Shown: one piece after another, positions 14,801 through 24,484 of the stretch
How positions within the stretch are numbered: position 1 is the first letter of the stretch
Layout: every line of letters begins with the position of its first letter
DNA from: Saururus chinensis
Taxonomy: Eukaryota; Streptophyta; Magnoliopsida; Piperales; Saururaceae
DNA length: 64,000 nucleotides
Assembly (NCBI GenBank): GCA_035235625.1
Contig: CP141144.1
Coordinates: 37,198,014-37,262,013 of the forward strand
Reading direction: 5' to 3'
The notes under the pieces: generated by a model
What the model was told of the DNA's origin: nothing
Database searches by the model: none
The model's input: only the letters and a program-made list of their open reading frames with translations
Position numbers and translations under genes: made by a program

Positions 14801-15714
14801 ACTTGATAAAGATATGGCTGCCAAGATATCTGATTTTGGTCTTGCTAAACTTGATGATCTTCAGCAAACCCATATCAGTACTCGAATAGCTGGAACTATG
14901 TGAGTTATCTTTTCTCTTCCAAAAGCATCCAATATCAGTTTTGCACGTCCTTAGTATGATGCAAATAGTAATTCTAATTTTACTTCTACTGCTTGACAGT
15001 TTTAAGCAGAAGAGTTAGATTCTAGGTACTTTTAGAATATAAATCTCATTTTTTACTCCTTAATAATTCCCTGTAGAAAACATTCAAAGGTGATATATAA
15101 GCTTTTGACGTGAAGATAATGCAATACTTCGGTAGTCCGTTACCATTAATAAACTTTTACTCTTCCTGCAAAATTGACTCTTCACAACTGCAGAAATGCC
15201 GAACAGAACCTACTATAATAGCCTTATTTATCTGCAATTAAAATATTCTTTCCAGAGGATACATGCCTCCAGAATATGCATTACGGGGTCACCTGACAGA
15301 GAAAGCAGATGTATACAGCTTTGGAGTTGTCTTGCTGGAAATTGTCAGCGGAAAGAGCAATACAAAGTCCAGACCAAAACAAAAATTTGTTTATCTTCTT
15401 GATTGGGTATCCAATTATTGACGTTCATAATCATATCACTACTATGTTTATCATCATATTCATATTTAGAACATATATTCATGTATGAAAAATATGTTCA
15501 CATGTGATTGCAGGCCTGTGCCCTTCAGGAGGAGGGCAATCTCCTAGACCTTGTAGACTCCCGCCTTGGATCAGACTACTCACTGGAAGAGGCACTTAAA
15601 ATACTCAATTTGGCCCTGTTGTGCACTGAGACATCGCCTGCTCTTCGGCCTACAATGTCATATGTTGTGAGTACACTCGAGGGCAAAACAGATGTTTTTA
15701 TCCCCAGAAATTGA
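6810..15714 (+). CDS. LRR-malectin receptor-like kinase, copy 1 (exons 2-24; exon 1 left of window)
   Basis: Plasma-membrane receptor-like Ser/Thr kinase of the LRR-VIII-2 type. Exons by splice sites and phase: 6810-6960, 7043-7114, 7314-7385, 7613-7684, 7770-7841, 8432-8503, 8586-8657, 8754-8825, 8930-9001, 9104-9178, 10610-10681, 11100-11165, 11914-11976, 12072-12110, 12179-12228, 12305-12666, 13088-13283, 13600-13731, 14142-14260, 14378-14588, 14671-14899, 15256-15406, 15514-15714. The first encodes the Cys-rich cap ([17 protein letters not shown]). About eleven one-LRR exons follow (LxGxIPxxL), then malectin (12305-13283, starts FINCGG), a transmembrane helix (13600-13731) and the kinase. 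Kinase motifs seen: [23 protein letters not shown] (RD type), SDFG. Subdomain VIII reads MPPEY where relatives usually have MAPEY. Exon 20 ends at a GC donor (AAG|GCAAGT). The stop falls soon after the last kinase helix; relatives continue about 100 residues. All junctions are in phase and no internal stop is seen, so this copy could be expressed if its exon 1 is intact. The ligand is unknown. Confidence 0.93.
8846..8878. repeat. (CT)n(CA)n microsatellite, copy 1 intron
   Basis: A CT run followed by a CA run, just downstream of exon 9. The duplicate at 36847-36888 is longer in both runs. Confidence 0.9.
12923..13031. mobile_element. Stowaway-like MITE in the malectin intron, copy 1
   Basis: The left end TAGACTCCGTCCGTCCCAT and right end GGCAGAGGAAGTA are imperfect inverted repeats. 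Just inside, ATTAATAGCTCCATTT pairs with AAATGGAGCTATTAAT. TA dinucleotides flank both ends. Length (about 109 bp) and the CTCCGTCCGTCCC start are typical of Tc1/mariner-derived Stowaway elements. It is spliced out with intron 17. The copy 2 version is 41664-41768 and lacks one GTCC unit. Confidence 0.75.
14261..14377 (+). other. GC-AG intron inside the kinase glycine loop, copy 1
   Basis: Exon 20 ends TATAAG and the intron starts GCAAGT, which is the consensus for minor-class GC donors. The acceptor is ATCGCAG at 14371-14377. The join gives SVYK-GTLSNGT in frame, as expected right after the glycine loop. Copy 2 has the same arrangement (42998-43114), so the GC donor predates the duplication. 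Confidence 0.85.
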
Positions 15715-15875
15715 CTTTTGCTCATCAACAAAGGAGTAGTTCAATTTTGAGGCTTCAACAAGGCTACCATCAGGCTGTAGACAAAGCAAGGTGCAACTCA
15801 GTGGCAATATGTCTAGTGATGGACCTTGGTGTCATACCTATGACACTCAAGGAGATGGCTTAACAACTATTATTA
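15715..15875 (+). other. Out-of-frame remnant of the receptor-kinase C-terminal tail, copy 1
   Basis: After the stop, another frame reads GCRQSKVQLSGNMSSDGPW, which resembles the Ser-rich tail ending in S-M-D-G-P-W found in LRR-VIII-2 kinases. Copy 2 has the same remnant at 44452-44612. In copy 1 this frame also holds a TAG near 15736, where copy 2 has TCG. I infer that the tail was lost by a frameshift before the duplication. An unannotated further intron is a less likely alternative. Confidence 0.5.
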
Positions 15876-15935
15876 TTTTTGACGTCCAACTCAATGAAGG
15901 TGATTAAATTTTAAATTGATGTTGATTTAAACTAA

Positions 15936-15941
15936 AATAAA
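15936..15941 (+). terminator. Candidate poly(A) signal of copy 1
   Basis: AATAAA lies about 220 nt downstream of the stop codon, in an AT-rich 3' flank. At the aligned position copy 2 reads AATAAT (44673-44678). The assignment rests only on motif and distance. Confidence 0.4.
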
Positions 15942-16445
15942 GGTTATTACATTTTACTATAATTTTGAATTTTTTTTTGTTAATGAGGGGTGTCTGACTC
16001 CTTAGGACCGGACTAATTATTATCAATCAAAGAGAAGACAATTACAATAATATAAGGGATGCCTATCCTAACGTCCCAATGGCACGAAAAATACATAAAT
16101 CCGAGTTAGGGAGTTCAAGATATGACTGGCAAAAAATTATTGTCAGGAAGTGTATATATATGGGATCTTTTTAAAAAGTTTTAGAAAATATAATTATATG
16201 GTTTGGTTGATAGAGTTTATTAGTACAAAAAATGCATAAATATGAAGTTAGAATTTTAAAATAAAAAATATTTTAACAACGTGAATATTTAAATGTCAAA
16301 AATTTACTTCATCATTTTTAAATTATTAATAAATAGGGTCCATACAAATAAGTGTCATTTATTGAGTTTTGACGTTTGAAAATTCAGGTTGCCCTAGCAT
16401 TACTCTTTTAAAATATGACCCTTAAAAAGTTAAAAACAATATCAT

Positions 16446-16845
16446 GTGGATGTGGGGCTCATGTACCAACAGCCTATGGTCAATGAATCGCCCTGGATAA
16501 GAATGCTATCAATGTTAAAGATACCTGCCAAGCCATAGTCCTTGCAAACAGGCAGTAACCTAGTAATGAGCAGCTTTGTCAGACCGATTCTAGCAGACTT
16601 ATCATAAATGCTAGCATCGGAGGGTGGAACTCTGTGGTGGGTGGCTCGTGTTTGAATGTGGTGGGGCATTCCAATAATGCTTAATGGTTTTGAAGTGTTC
16701 AAAGAAAGACTCGTTAAATGTCGGAATTTTGAGAATCCATTGTCAAAGAGGACAAAATTTGACTTAAAGCCATGAAGAAGAGTTTATGGACTCCATGAGA
16801 ACCCAAGAAGTTGTAGAGAAGGGGATATAGCCACTACACGAAGGG
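16446..16845. other. 3' end of the left duplication unit, no gene supported
   Basis: A minus-strand 86-residue open frame (16442-16702) is repeated almost unchanged at 45178-45438 but shows no recognisable domain. It may be a fragment of an unidentified element. The unit ends in CACTACACGAAGGG, which resembles the tip of a CACTA transposon. Confidence 0.35.
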
Positions 16846-17179
16846 TAGGGTAAGCGTGTGGGAGAAATGCCAAAGTGCAGTTTTTGGGCTTTTCCCACGC
16901 ACACCATCGACATGTCTTTGACATGTCAACGTGTCAATGAAGAGGATGATTTCCACCCTTGTCACTGTCGAGATGATCTCATTATCGATGGGTGAGTCAA
17001 AGAAGGGGACGAGGGGCTCGACCAGTCTAAGCACAAATTGACAACAAAGTAAAAAGTTGTTTGTCTTTAGTTGCCGACAATTTAGCTTGAGTAGATAAAT
17101 ATGACGCGTTGATACTTCAAAGGCATTGATTATCCCTATTCTCAGCTTTTAGATTAGAGGGTTTAAATGTGATACCTAG

Positions 17180-17723
17180 AAATGAATGGGTTGCCCCCCC
17201 CTCTTGGTAGATTTGATTTTCAATTGGATCTCTCTCACCTATTTTTGTCTACCCCCTTCTCTTCCTTGGTGTGACCTACTTTTTTATTGGGAGAAGTTGC
17301 TGGCCGCCCCTCCTCTCCCTTCTTCAAGATGTTCTAGGCAGGTTGAAAGGAAGGAGGGCACTCCTCTCCATTGCTGGGTTATTTTGGAACTTGAGCGGGC
17401 TGATTTATTGCTGAGTTTCATCAAATCAAGCAAGGTGTAGAGGGATCAACACATAGGTAACTCTCTCTAATCCTTAAATTAATTTGATCTTACAATTAGC
17501 GTGGTAGATCTATTAAGGAGAGAGAACAAGGGCTGATTTGGCCCAGGTCAGTTGATCAATACTCCTAATTATATATCTCCCTTTGATTATTTGTATGAGT
17601 TGCATGTTTATTGCTAATTGGATTTAGTTTTTACATGCTTATGGTGTAGATCTATTAAAGTTTGGATTTTTGATATACGCCAGCCCCTCCCACCAGCTTC
17701 CGCTGCAGGCTAGCCACTCTACA
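17180..17723 (+). repeat. Ty1/copia 5' LTR (partial)
   Basis: The stretch is shared with 47079-47621 and ends CACTCTACA immediately before a primer-binding site, so it is the 3' part of a 5' LTR. It includes an open frame of 84 residues (17186-17440), also found in the other copy (47081-47338), but this frame has no known domain. Homology starts abruptly at AAATGAATGGG, so the upstream part of the LTR is missing here. Confidence 0.7.
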
Positions 17724-17724
17724 G

Positions 17725-17737
17725 TGGTATTAGAGCC
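17725..17737 (+). other. Retrotransposon primer-binding site (initiator tRNA-Met)
   Basis: TGGTATTAGAGCC lies one base after the LTR end. It differs by one base from TGGTATCAGAGC, the plant copia site complementary to the 3' end of initiator tRNA-Met. Confidence 0.8.
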
Positions 17738-18666
17738 ATTTGGGGAGGTTTGGTCGCTGGTTTAATCAAGATCCAATCCATTTTACCCGATGTAGGTCTA
17801 AATTGGTAAAATTGGGGATTTTATCCTAAATTGATTGATCTACCCGTTCTAATCAAAGGGTTTTTTATATTGGATTGATTTAACTGTATTATGCATGTTT
17901 TTGAAGATTATGATTGTTGGATGCACGTGATTAGAGTTAAAATTGAGTTTTAGTGCACGTTTGTTTGCATGAGGGCATAGTGGTAATTTTGCCACATATA
18001 TTTTGTGCAGATTCTATTTCTCTAATTACAAATAGGCACACACATCCCTGCTGGACAGTAAGGGTCTTTTGAATTATTTATTATGATAATAAATTTAATT
18101 TAATTGGTTAAGGGTGTAAATTGACCAAAATGGCCCTAGGGGCATTTTGGACAATTCACATGTGCATTGTGTGTGCTTAATGTTGTTCTGTCCAGATCTT
18201 TTTATTCACTATGTTGATAAGATGGTTTAGTTGCTGTGGTAATTTTTTGGTGTGCCTTAAGGGTGGAAACGACCAAAATAGCCCTAGGGGCATTTTGGTA
18301 AATATACACCAAAAATTTTTTGGACAAAATTTTAAAATTCCAGTAGCCTCTCTAATTATGTTTATTTGCTGATTTGTGTACTGGGTTGGGTGTTTTGAGA
18401 ATTTTAAACTTATAAAACACATAAATACCTAATTAGGGTAACTTCCTTTAAGGGGTTAAGGGGTAGTTAGGGTTATTTTTGGTAAGTAACCCAAACCCTA
18501 ATTAGGTGATTATAAATAAGAAAACTTAACATAATACACTCAATTTTGTCCCTAGGCTTATATTTAGATTTGGAGTTTGTTTAAGCAAGTACCTATCTTA
18601 GAAGCAGTCAACCTTCCATAAATAATACTAATCTCATGTTCTCTGCCGTTTCCTTATAGATACACA
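17738..18666 (+). other. Copia untranslated leader between primer site and gag
   Basis: Non-coding leader with repeated GGGGCATTTTGG motifs (18139-18151 and 18286-18297). No gene is seen. Confidence 0.55.
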
Positions 18667-19590
18667 ATGACTTCTAAAATGGTAACTTCTGAATTAGAAA
18701 AAACTGAAAAACTTAATGCTAATAACTAAGTGGTGTGGAAGAGAAGGATTCACCCCATCCTTACTCTTTCTAATCTTGCTCATGTACTTAAGTAGGTCAT
18801 TGAGCCACCACCAGAAGGTACATCAGCTGATCAGTTTAAAGCACTTGAGAAGCTGAGGGATGATGACAATAAGGTTAGGTCCACCATTCTGACTTTCGTG
18901 GAACTTAAGGTAGAAAGGCTCTTTGAGAAGTATAAAACTTTCAAAGAGATGTTGGATGCAGTGTCTGTGAGGTATGGGGAGCAGACTAAAGCTCATAAGA
19001 GAATGCTATACTCTAAGTATCAAAACTCCAGGATGAGGGAGGGAGATGATGTGAATGAGCACCTGAGTGTCATGACTATCATTGCTAATGACCTGGAGAC
19101 ACTGGAGGACCCCATCTCTGAGGGAATCCAAGTGTCAACAGTGTTGAACAACCTTCCCAAATCTTGGGAGAGTGTAGTGATCTATCTGAATATGAGTGAC
19201 CAGAAGATCACAATAGAGGCTCTGACAGTAAAACTTAGGCTTCAGCAAGAAAGGAGGAACCATGTGAAGGCTTCTGGGGGTGCTGCTACTACCAACCTGG
19301 TGCACAACTTTAGTGGGGGCAAGAAAGGTGGACAGGGGCCTAGTCCCTCTAAAAAAACTTTCAAGAAGAAGGGGAAAAAGCCTCAAAATAAGGGCATTGG
19401 AAAAAGGAATGACAAACCCAAATGTGCATGTTTCAAGTGTGGCCAGATGGGTCACTTCAAGGCTAACTGTCCCTAGAAGGATAACCATTCAAGCAAGGAC
19501 AAGGACAAGAGCGAGGATATTATTTGTGTTATCTCTGAAGTGATGCTTGCTGACATCAAGGAGAAGACTTGGTGCTTGGACTCAGGAGCA
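18667..19590 (+). pseudogene. Ty1/copia gag with the start of protease
   Basis: The frame starts at ATG 18667 and has two early stops (near 18727 and 18796). It is then open for 192 codons (18898-19476) covering the UBN2-type gag region (MLYSKYQNSRMREGDDVNEH) and a Lys-rich linker. A CX2CX4HX4C zinc knuckle (CFKCGQMGHFKANC) follows. After one stop the frame continues to WCLDSGA, the beginning of the aspartic protease, and is then cut by other repeat sequence. It normally packages element RNA into virus-like particles. The stops and truncation make it non-functional. Confidence 0.85.
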
Positions 19591-19598
19591 TAGGTTTA

Positions 19599-19740
19599 TG
19601 TGTTACTACTACAATAGGATATTAGTGACACATAGTTTTATACATCGCTACTACAATAGGGTAGTAGCAATGCATAGATATATACGTTGCTACTACCCTG
19701 AAGTAGTAGCCATGCATATTATTATGCGTCGCTACTAGTG
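19599..19740 (-). mobile_element. CACTA-like transposon end with subterminal repeats
   Basis: Read on the minus strand from 19740, the stretch begins CACTAGTAGCGACGCA and then repeats GTAGTAGC/GCTACTAC units followed by ATGCAT or ATGTAT about five times. A CACTA tip with short subterminal repeats is typical of En/Spm elements. It abuts the broken copia gag directly. No transposase of that superfamily is seen, and the other end is not identified. Confidence 0.5.
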
Positions 19741-19764
19741 TTTTATATTTTTTAAAAAATTAAT

Positions 19765-19885
19765 TGAAAAGAGAGTGGGGAGAGAGAGAAGGGAGAGAGA
19801 GAGAGAAGAGAGAGATAAAGAGGGTAGAGAGAGGGTGAGTAGAGAGAAGAGAAAGGAGAGAGAGAAGAGAGAGGGGGGAGAGATA
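19765..19885. repeat. GA-rich low-complexity tract
   Basis: About 120 bp of nearly pure purine with GAGAGA runs, between the CACTA-like end and the FAR1/MULE fragment. Confidence 0.85.
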
Positions 19886-19918
19886 TAGGACTAACAAATA
19901 TTGTCGCCCATTTGGTCT

Positions 19919-20162
19919 GTTTGTAGGGTTAAATCATAATAAGATGACCATTATTTTGGAGCAGTTTTATTATATGATGAAACAATCCAAAGTTTTGAGT
20001 GGTTGTTCAAGACATTCACAGATGCAATGGGTAGTCATCCGAAGACAATTGTAACTGATTAGGGTAAGGCAATGGCTAGTGTAATAGCTTCGGTTTTACC
20101 GAATTCCCATCATTGTATTTGTGTGTGGCATATGTATTGGAATGCCTGTAAGCATCTTAAAC
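19919..20162 (+). pseudogene. FAR1/MULE-type transposase fragment
   Basis: The translation contains [20 protein letters not shown], then VTD, a TAG stop where the family has Gln, GKAMASVIASVLPNSHHC and VWHMYWN. This is the DDE transposase core shared by Mutator-like elements and the FAR1/FHY3 transcription factors derived from them. NHNKMTII just upstream is in another frame, so there is also a frameshift. Being short and twice broken it is a relic. Whether it came from a transposon or a FAR1-related gene cannot be decided. Confidence 0.75.
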
Positions 20163-20179
20163 ACTCATTTAATTCATAG

Positions 20180-20872
20180 CTTGAATTTGTCTATTAGGGA
20201 CTTATAATTATTACTCTTTCAATGTCCCTTCCTATGGTTAGATATTGGATTGTGATTCGCAAGAATTTCTTTTGTTTTTGTCATGTGATCATATTTTCTT
20301 AGGTTTATAGGTTCTTTAGCCTTGACAAACTTATTGACACCATTAAATTACTACCATCCTAGTCCTCTTTTATCTCATTAAATCCTAGTCTTCTTTTTAC
20401 CATTCTTTCCCATGTTGATGTGCCCGGTGTGGGCACAGTCGGCACCTCGGAGACTCACGCAGGGAAAGGGGAGGAAGAAGGAAGAAAGAAGAAACGGGGG
20501 AATAAATTGAATTCTCTTATTGCCTAAGCCGAACCAAGGGGACAACCCTCTTATAGGGAGCCGCACCCTCTTACATTGGGGAATGTACCGCTAGTGGGCC
20601 CGGCTATCACGTGGTCCACTAGCGCTCCTATCACAATTCAATAATGCAATAAACAAATACAACTGCAATTAATATAAGGGAAACTAGCCTAATGTACTGA
20701 AATAAAGATAAAAGAAGAGTGATCGGTGAATGTGCACAATACTCCTCCACGCTTCCGCTATTTGCCTTATCCTCAAGGTGACCCGGCTGGGTAACGAGCC
20801 ATAAACTCCTCCTCAAGCATCCATGTGGCATCCTTGAGGGCCTGGCCCTACCAAGAAATCAGAACATCCATG
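20180..20872. repeat. Block shared with 51352-52076, including non-LTR flank
   Basis: About 236 bp to the left of the LTR, the LTR itself and the following integrase tail match 51352-52076. Shared flank outside the LTR means this copy arose by segmental duplication or a copying event rather than by an independent insertion. The two diverge after AGACCCGACGTT. Confidence 0.85.
20416..20738 (-). repeat. Ty3/gypsy LTR (20-kb copy)
   Basis: Starts TGATGTGCCCGG and ends GTGCACA on the plus strand. It aligns with LTRs at 51593-51911 and 56731-57040. On the minus strand it is preceded by the polypurine-like AGCGGAAGCGTGGAGGAGTA, so it is the 3' LTR of a minus-strand element whose body is mostly gone. 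Confidence 0.85.
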
Positions 20873-21170
20873 ATGATGCGACCAGAGCGGCAGACCCGAC
20901 GTTTATAAGGTACCGAGGCTAGAACAGGGTTGGAAGGCAAAACGGGCCCCATCAAGGGGGGTGGTGGAGCAACAGTAGCTAACGACACATCACCAATGTA
21001 GTGGCGCAGTCTGGAGACGTGAAAGACGGGGCGAACAAGAGAACCAGGTGGCAGGGCAAGGCGGTACGCCACTGGTCCAATACCCTCACAAAAAGAAAGT
21101 CCAGAATAGAAAATTTTATTCTCTGCCAATGAAAAGAGATAGAAACTGGAAACAAGTTCTGTTGCTTTTC
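20750..21170 (-). pseudogene. Gypsy integrase C-terminal tail with chromodomain-like end
   Basis: The minus-strand frame 21129-20848 reads GIGPVAYRLALPP and VRPVFHVSRLRHYIGD, the conserved end of chromovirus integrases. It continues to VLISW, then a TAG, then GQALKDATWMLEEEF, which is a degenerate chromodomain (normally about LVxWxGxxxxEATWE). At the aligned codon the 51-kb copy has CAG. This segment is missing from the 51-kb element, so the two are complementary relics. Confidence 0.8.
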
Positions 21171-22800
21171 AACTAAACAATGATAAGCCTTAGAAAACTG
21201 ATTTGATCTACTCCACCACCTTAACGTCCAGAAAAATAAAACAAGAGAGTCTTGCTGATCCGTGACTTGATAAAGTCAAGTTACGTATAACACATCATAG
21301 CTTTGGCATCACCGACATCTAAAAATATTTCTCTCCTTTATTCCATGTGTGGTCCAAACTTATGATAATTACATCTTACTGGGGTACTTTTTTTGAAGGA
21401 GGGAACATCTTGTGCCTAACACAGAAATTGACCAATCGAAGTGACCATTCATGTTTAAGTTGGCATTTCAATGGTAATGAAATGGATTGTTGCCCAACTT
21501 CTTCCGCACATATTCCAGCTTTCCTCATCGTGGAAGTGACGCAATACATCTTCATTCATTCATGTGGCTGCCATGGATTTTCTCAATAATAAGTTCGGTC
21601 ACAATTAGAGAAAACGTGAAGTGGGGGTTTCTTTCCCGTCCGAGAGAACATGTTCTGTTGGACACATTTCAATATGCAGAGAACATAGAGTGCGGACTGG
21701 GTTTGTGCTTCCCCTTCAATAAGCCAAGAAGTTCCAGCTTGACTGAAAAGCAAGTTACTTGCACTTGAATATGATATTGATTGAAATTGTATCCTGCCGA
21801 CCACTAGAAAGACTTGAGTAGTTGTATAAAAAAAAAAAGACTTGAGCAGTTTATAGTTGACTTGCATCTTCTTCCCCGTTTTCTACGTTGTTGCACACTG
21901 CTGTCTCTGTCAAGTGTAAATGGTGAGACATGTCTAAAAGCTATAGAGAGTATCCTTTCCAATTGATATGCATGTGAAGGCTGAACAAATTTCCTTGGAT
22001 TATCCTTGAATATACATGTTGATGAAAAGCATTCTAGATTTTCAAATTTTAGTAGGAAACTATGCAAATTCTCTATTGAGGATGACGAATTTACTTCAAA
22101 AGGAGTTTAGAGTTGTCTACGGCAAGCCGACTCATATTTGAAATCACTGGTAGCTGAAGGAGCATAGCCCATCGGTATATGAAAAATAGTGTAATTATAA
22201 AAACAAAAAATGAAAAAAATATATTAAGGATGAGAGTCCCAACTTGCAACATAGAAAAGAAAGACCCCTAAAATCATCTTCCATAACAGTAGATATAAAA
22301 CATGCAGAGAGCCCCTCCTCATACTTATAGATAGTGCCACGTTAGCAATACAATCAGCACATTGTTTCCTTGTACATGAAAAAATTCTAATTGGCATGAA
22401 ATATATATGATAGGAGCAAATGAATCTCCTACATTTACAATGAATGTGATGAATGAGGGGGAGCCTCACAATAATTTTTTTGCAATTTTCACCAAAATGC
22501 TAAAATTTTAACTAAGGGAATCAGCTAAAATCTTAAAAATGTATGCAATTTCATCAAAATGCTAAAAAATGCCCTACTCATATGGCAAGTTCAATGCATG
22601 TAGCAAGAAGTTACCTAAATACTATCACCACCTTAATTTAGTTTATCGTGTTCTCGAACATACGCTATAAGGAAGTCGTATACACGATATCATAATAGTT
22701 GAACATCGTATTTCCAGCGTCTTATTGAACACACGATATATGACTCATCGTCTTTCTAACCAAACGATAGTCTGATTCGACTACCAATGTCGTGTGCTCT
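21171..22800. other. Unassigned sequence, several open frames without domains
   Basis: Overlapping open frames of 80-94 residues occur on both strands (21347-21589, 21487-21768, 21583-21867, 21804-22067). None shows a domain I recognise. GC content is a little higher than in the surroundings, so this may be an old gene or element relic. Confidence 0.4.
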
Positions 22801-23105
22801 AATACATGCTAAATAAAAAATTGTGCATACAAATGTCCGAAATGGCTTACTACGAAACTGTTGCTGCTGTTCTCCTAGCCGGATTAACCACTCGTTTGGC
22901 CGCTGCTTTTCTACAAAGTTTACTCCTTTACCTGGATTGCCATAAACCCGAGCCTGCGCTACAAAGAAGAACCACCTTTAGGGCGTATAGTTTCAAAACT
23001 CAACTTCGCAAACTCATTCCAGAACAAAAAAACCCTAATCTTCCATGTCTGGTCGGATAGGTTGCAAAATCTACTCCCATGCCGCATGAACAACGCTCAA
23101 TTAGA

Positions 23106-23195
23106 GGACTTTCCAATCGAAATGGACTTTTCAATCGGAACGGAGTTTTTAATCGGAATGGAGTTTTTAATCGGAATGGAGTTTTGAATCGGAGG
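23106..23195. repeat. 18-bp tandem repeat (five units)
   Basis: Five units of the form GGAGTTTTTAATCGGAAT, with the third and fourth identical. In the frame of a 103-residue open reading frame (23079-23390) they read N-R-N-G-x-F repeats. No related protein is recognised and there is no other sign of coding. Confidence 0.85.
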
Positions 23196-23399
23196 AATCA
23201 CCAGCGTCTGAAGTCATATTCCAATAAATGCGACTTCGTGAGGGGGTATTTTAGTCCCAAATTTACCTTCTATCGTGTTATTCCAGGTTATATGTCATTT
23301 TCATTTAAAATCCACAGAATATGGAATATTTCATTCTTTGGCGAGGCAATATGGAAAAAACTCATGAATATAATAGGCATGGTCGACTAAGAACGGGAT

Positions 23400-24280
23400 A
23401 ACATCATGGATTGTCGGTGTACAAAATTCTATTTTCACATATTCTAGTTATGATTGCTCAAAATTCTTCCATCCACATGCAATTCTTTCAAGATATTAAA
23501 TATAAGGTTTTGTTAGTTTCTTATGTCCACAGCAAAAATACTCCCTATATGTCATAAAGCGTCTCTAGACCAAAAAATAAGTAAAATTTAAGAGTGGTGC
23601 TTATAACTAAAATATGGTAAAAGGATAAGTTTTACCTCCTCAAGCCTGCTCATTTAAAACAATCCATTTACAAAGTCTGGAAAACCAGGCACTCTTTTAT
23701 GAGATACAGGTTTCTTCAAATCCAAGACACTCTTTTTGGAATGGAGAACATAAAAAATTTCCTCTTAACTCCAGGATGAGACGTGTTTGCGTGGGTATTT
23801 TAACATGTAGTACAGTGCTTAGGAAAGCCATAAATGAAAGGAAAAATTATTTAAATAATATTTAAAAAAATATTTATCAAAATCGTGTATTTTAAGAAAT
23901 TTGTTAGTTCTTAAAGTGTGTGATCTTAGTAAATTTTTTTAAAATATTATTTAAATAATTTTAAATCAATTTAAAGCGGTATTGTTACAAAACCAAATTA
24001 TCATGTTGAAGTAAAAGACTCCGCTCTTACCTAGGTAGAGTCAATTTCCATGTCTGTATTCTGAAGTCACGGATTTTGTATTATCTGGCCTTGAAAGCCC
24101 GCAACAAGGAGATAAATCCAATGTTAATACGGGCGGCAAAGAGCGAAACAATAAAGAAAGGATATGGAATGCTTCTGTTTTCCTTGCTTTTATTGGTAAG
24201 AAGACTTCGCCAAATGCTTCAGATATTCCATGATTTGCTGGTAGCCTCGGCTTAGCTTTTCAGTGCAAAACCGTCTCCTG
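23400..24280. other. AT-rich stretch, no gene seen
   Basis: No supported feature. The stretch contains a short imperfect inverted repeat around TTTAAATAATATTT (23850-23955). Confidence 0.5.
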
Positions 24281-24456
24281 CCACCGATTTGGTTGTCTTA
24301 AAAGTAATTTGGGGAAATCAGCCTTTTGCTTCTGGTAATCCTGCAGCAGAGAAATGGATGACATGGGTGCAATTGCCAGACACTTCGATATATTATGCAC
24401 TCATTGAGTACGTAAACTTTTCTTCAGATCTTGTTTTCTACATATTTCTATCTAAA

Positions 24457-24484
24457 TTTTCTCTTAGGAAATCTGACTGAATTG
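24457..24484 (+). pseudogene. Fossil of LRR exon 9 from a third receptor-kinase copy
   Basis: The stretch matches the end of exon 9 of both kinase copies (TCTCTTAGGAAATCTGACTGA). It continues with a degraded version of the following intron (AAGAAATCTCTC against GAGAAATCAAATCTCTC). The donor GTAAG has become GCAACT. The upstream part of the exon is not recognisable. It suggests an earlier, mostly eroded member of the tandem array. Confidence 0.65.

Larger units (their letters stand above)
1..16845. repeat. Segmental tandem duplication, left unit
   Basis: The whole stretch aligns with 29113-45581, with scattered substitutions and a handful of indels. The unit continues past the left window edge, because copy 2 has matching gene sequence (exon 1) further upstream of 29113. 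Homology ends at 16845, just after CACTACACGAAGGG. Main indels against the right unit are an extra 1.09 kb at about 2737-3830 and about 85 bp near 1165-1260. Confidence 0.95.

Noticed and set aside
17186-17440. 84-residue open frame, also at 47081-47338
   Set aside because: It lies inside a copia LTR, has no known domain, and LTRs of this type do not encode proteins.
16832-19740. A single CACTA transposon from CACTACACGAAGG to CTACTAGTG
   Set aside because: The two ends do not match beyond CACTA, and a complete copia LTR-PBS-gag series lies between them, so they are probably unrelated.
22806-23060. 84-residue open frame with a hydrophobic start
   Set aside because: It could suggest a signal peptide, but there is no homology, splice context or conserved copy to support a gene.
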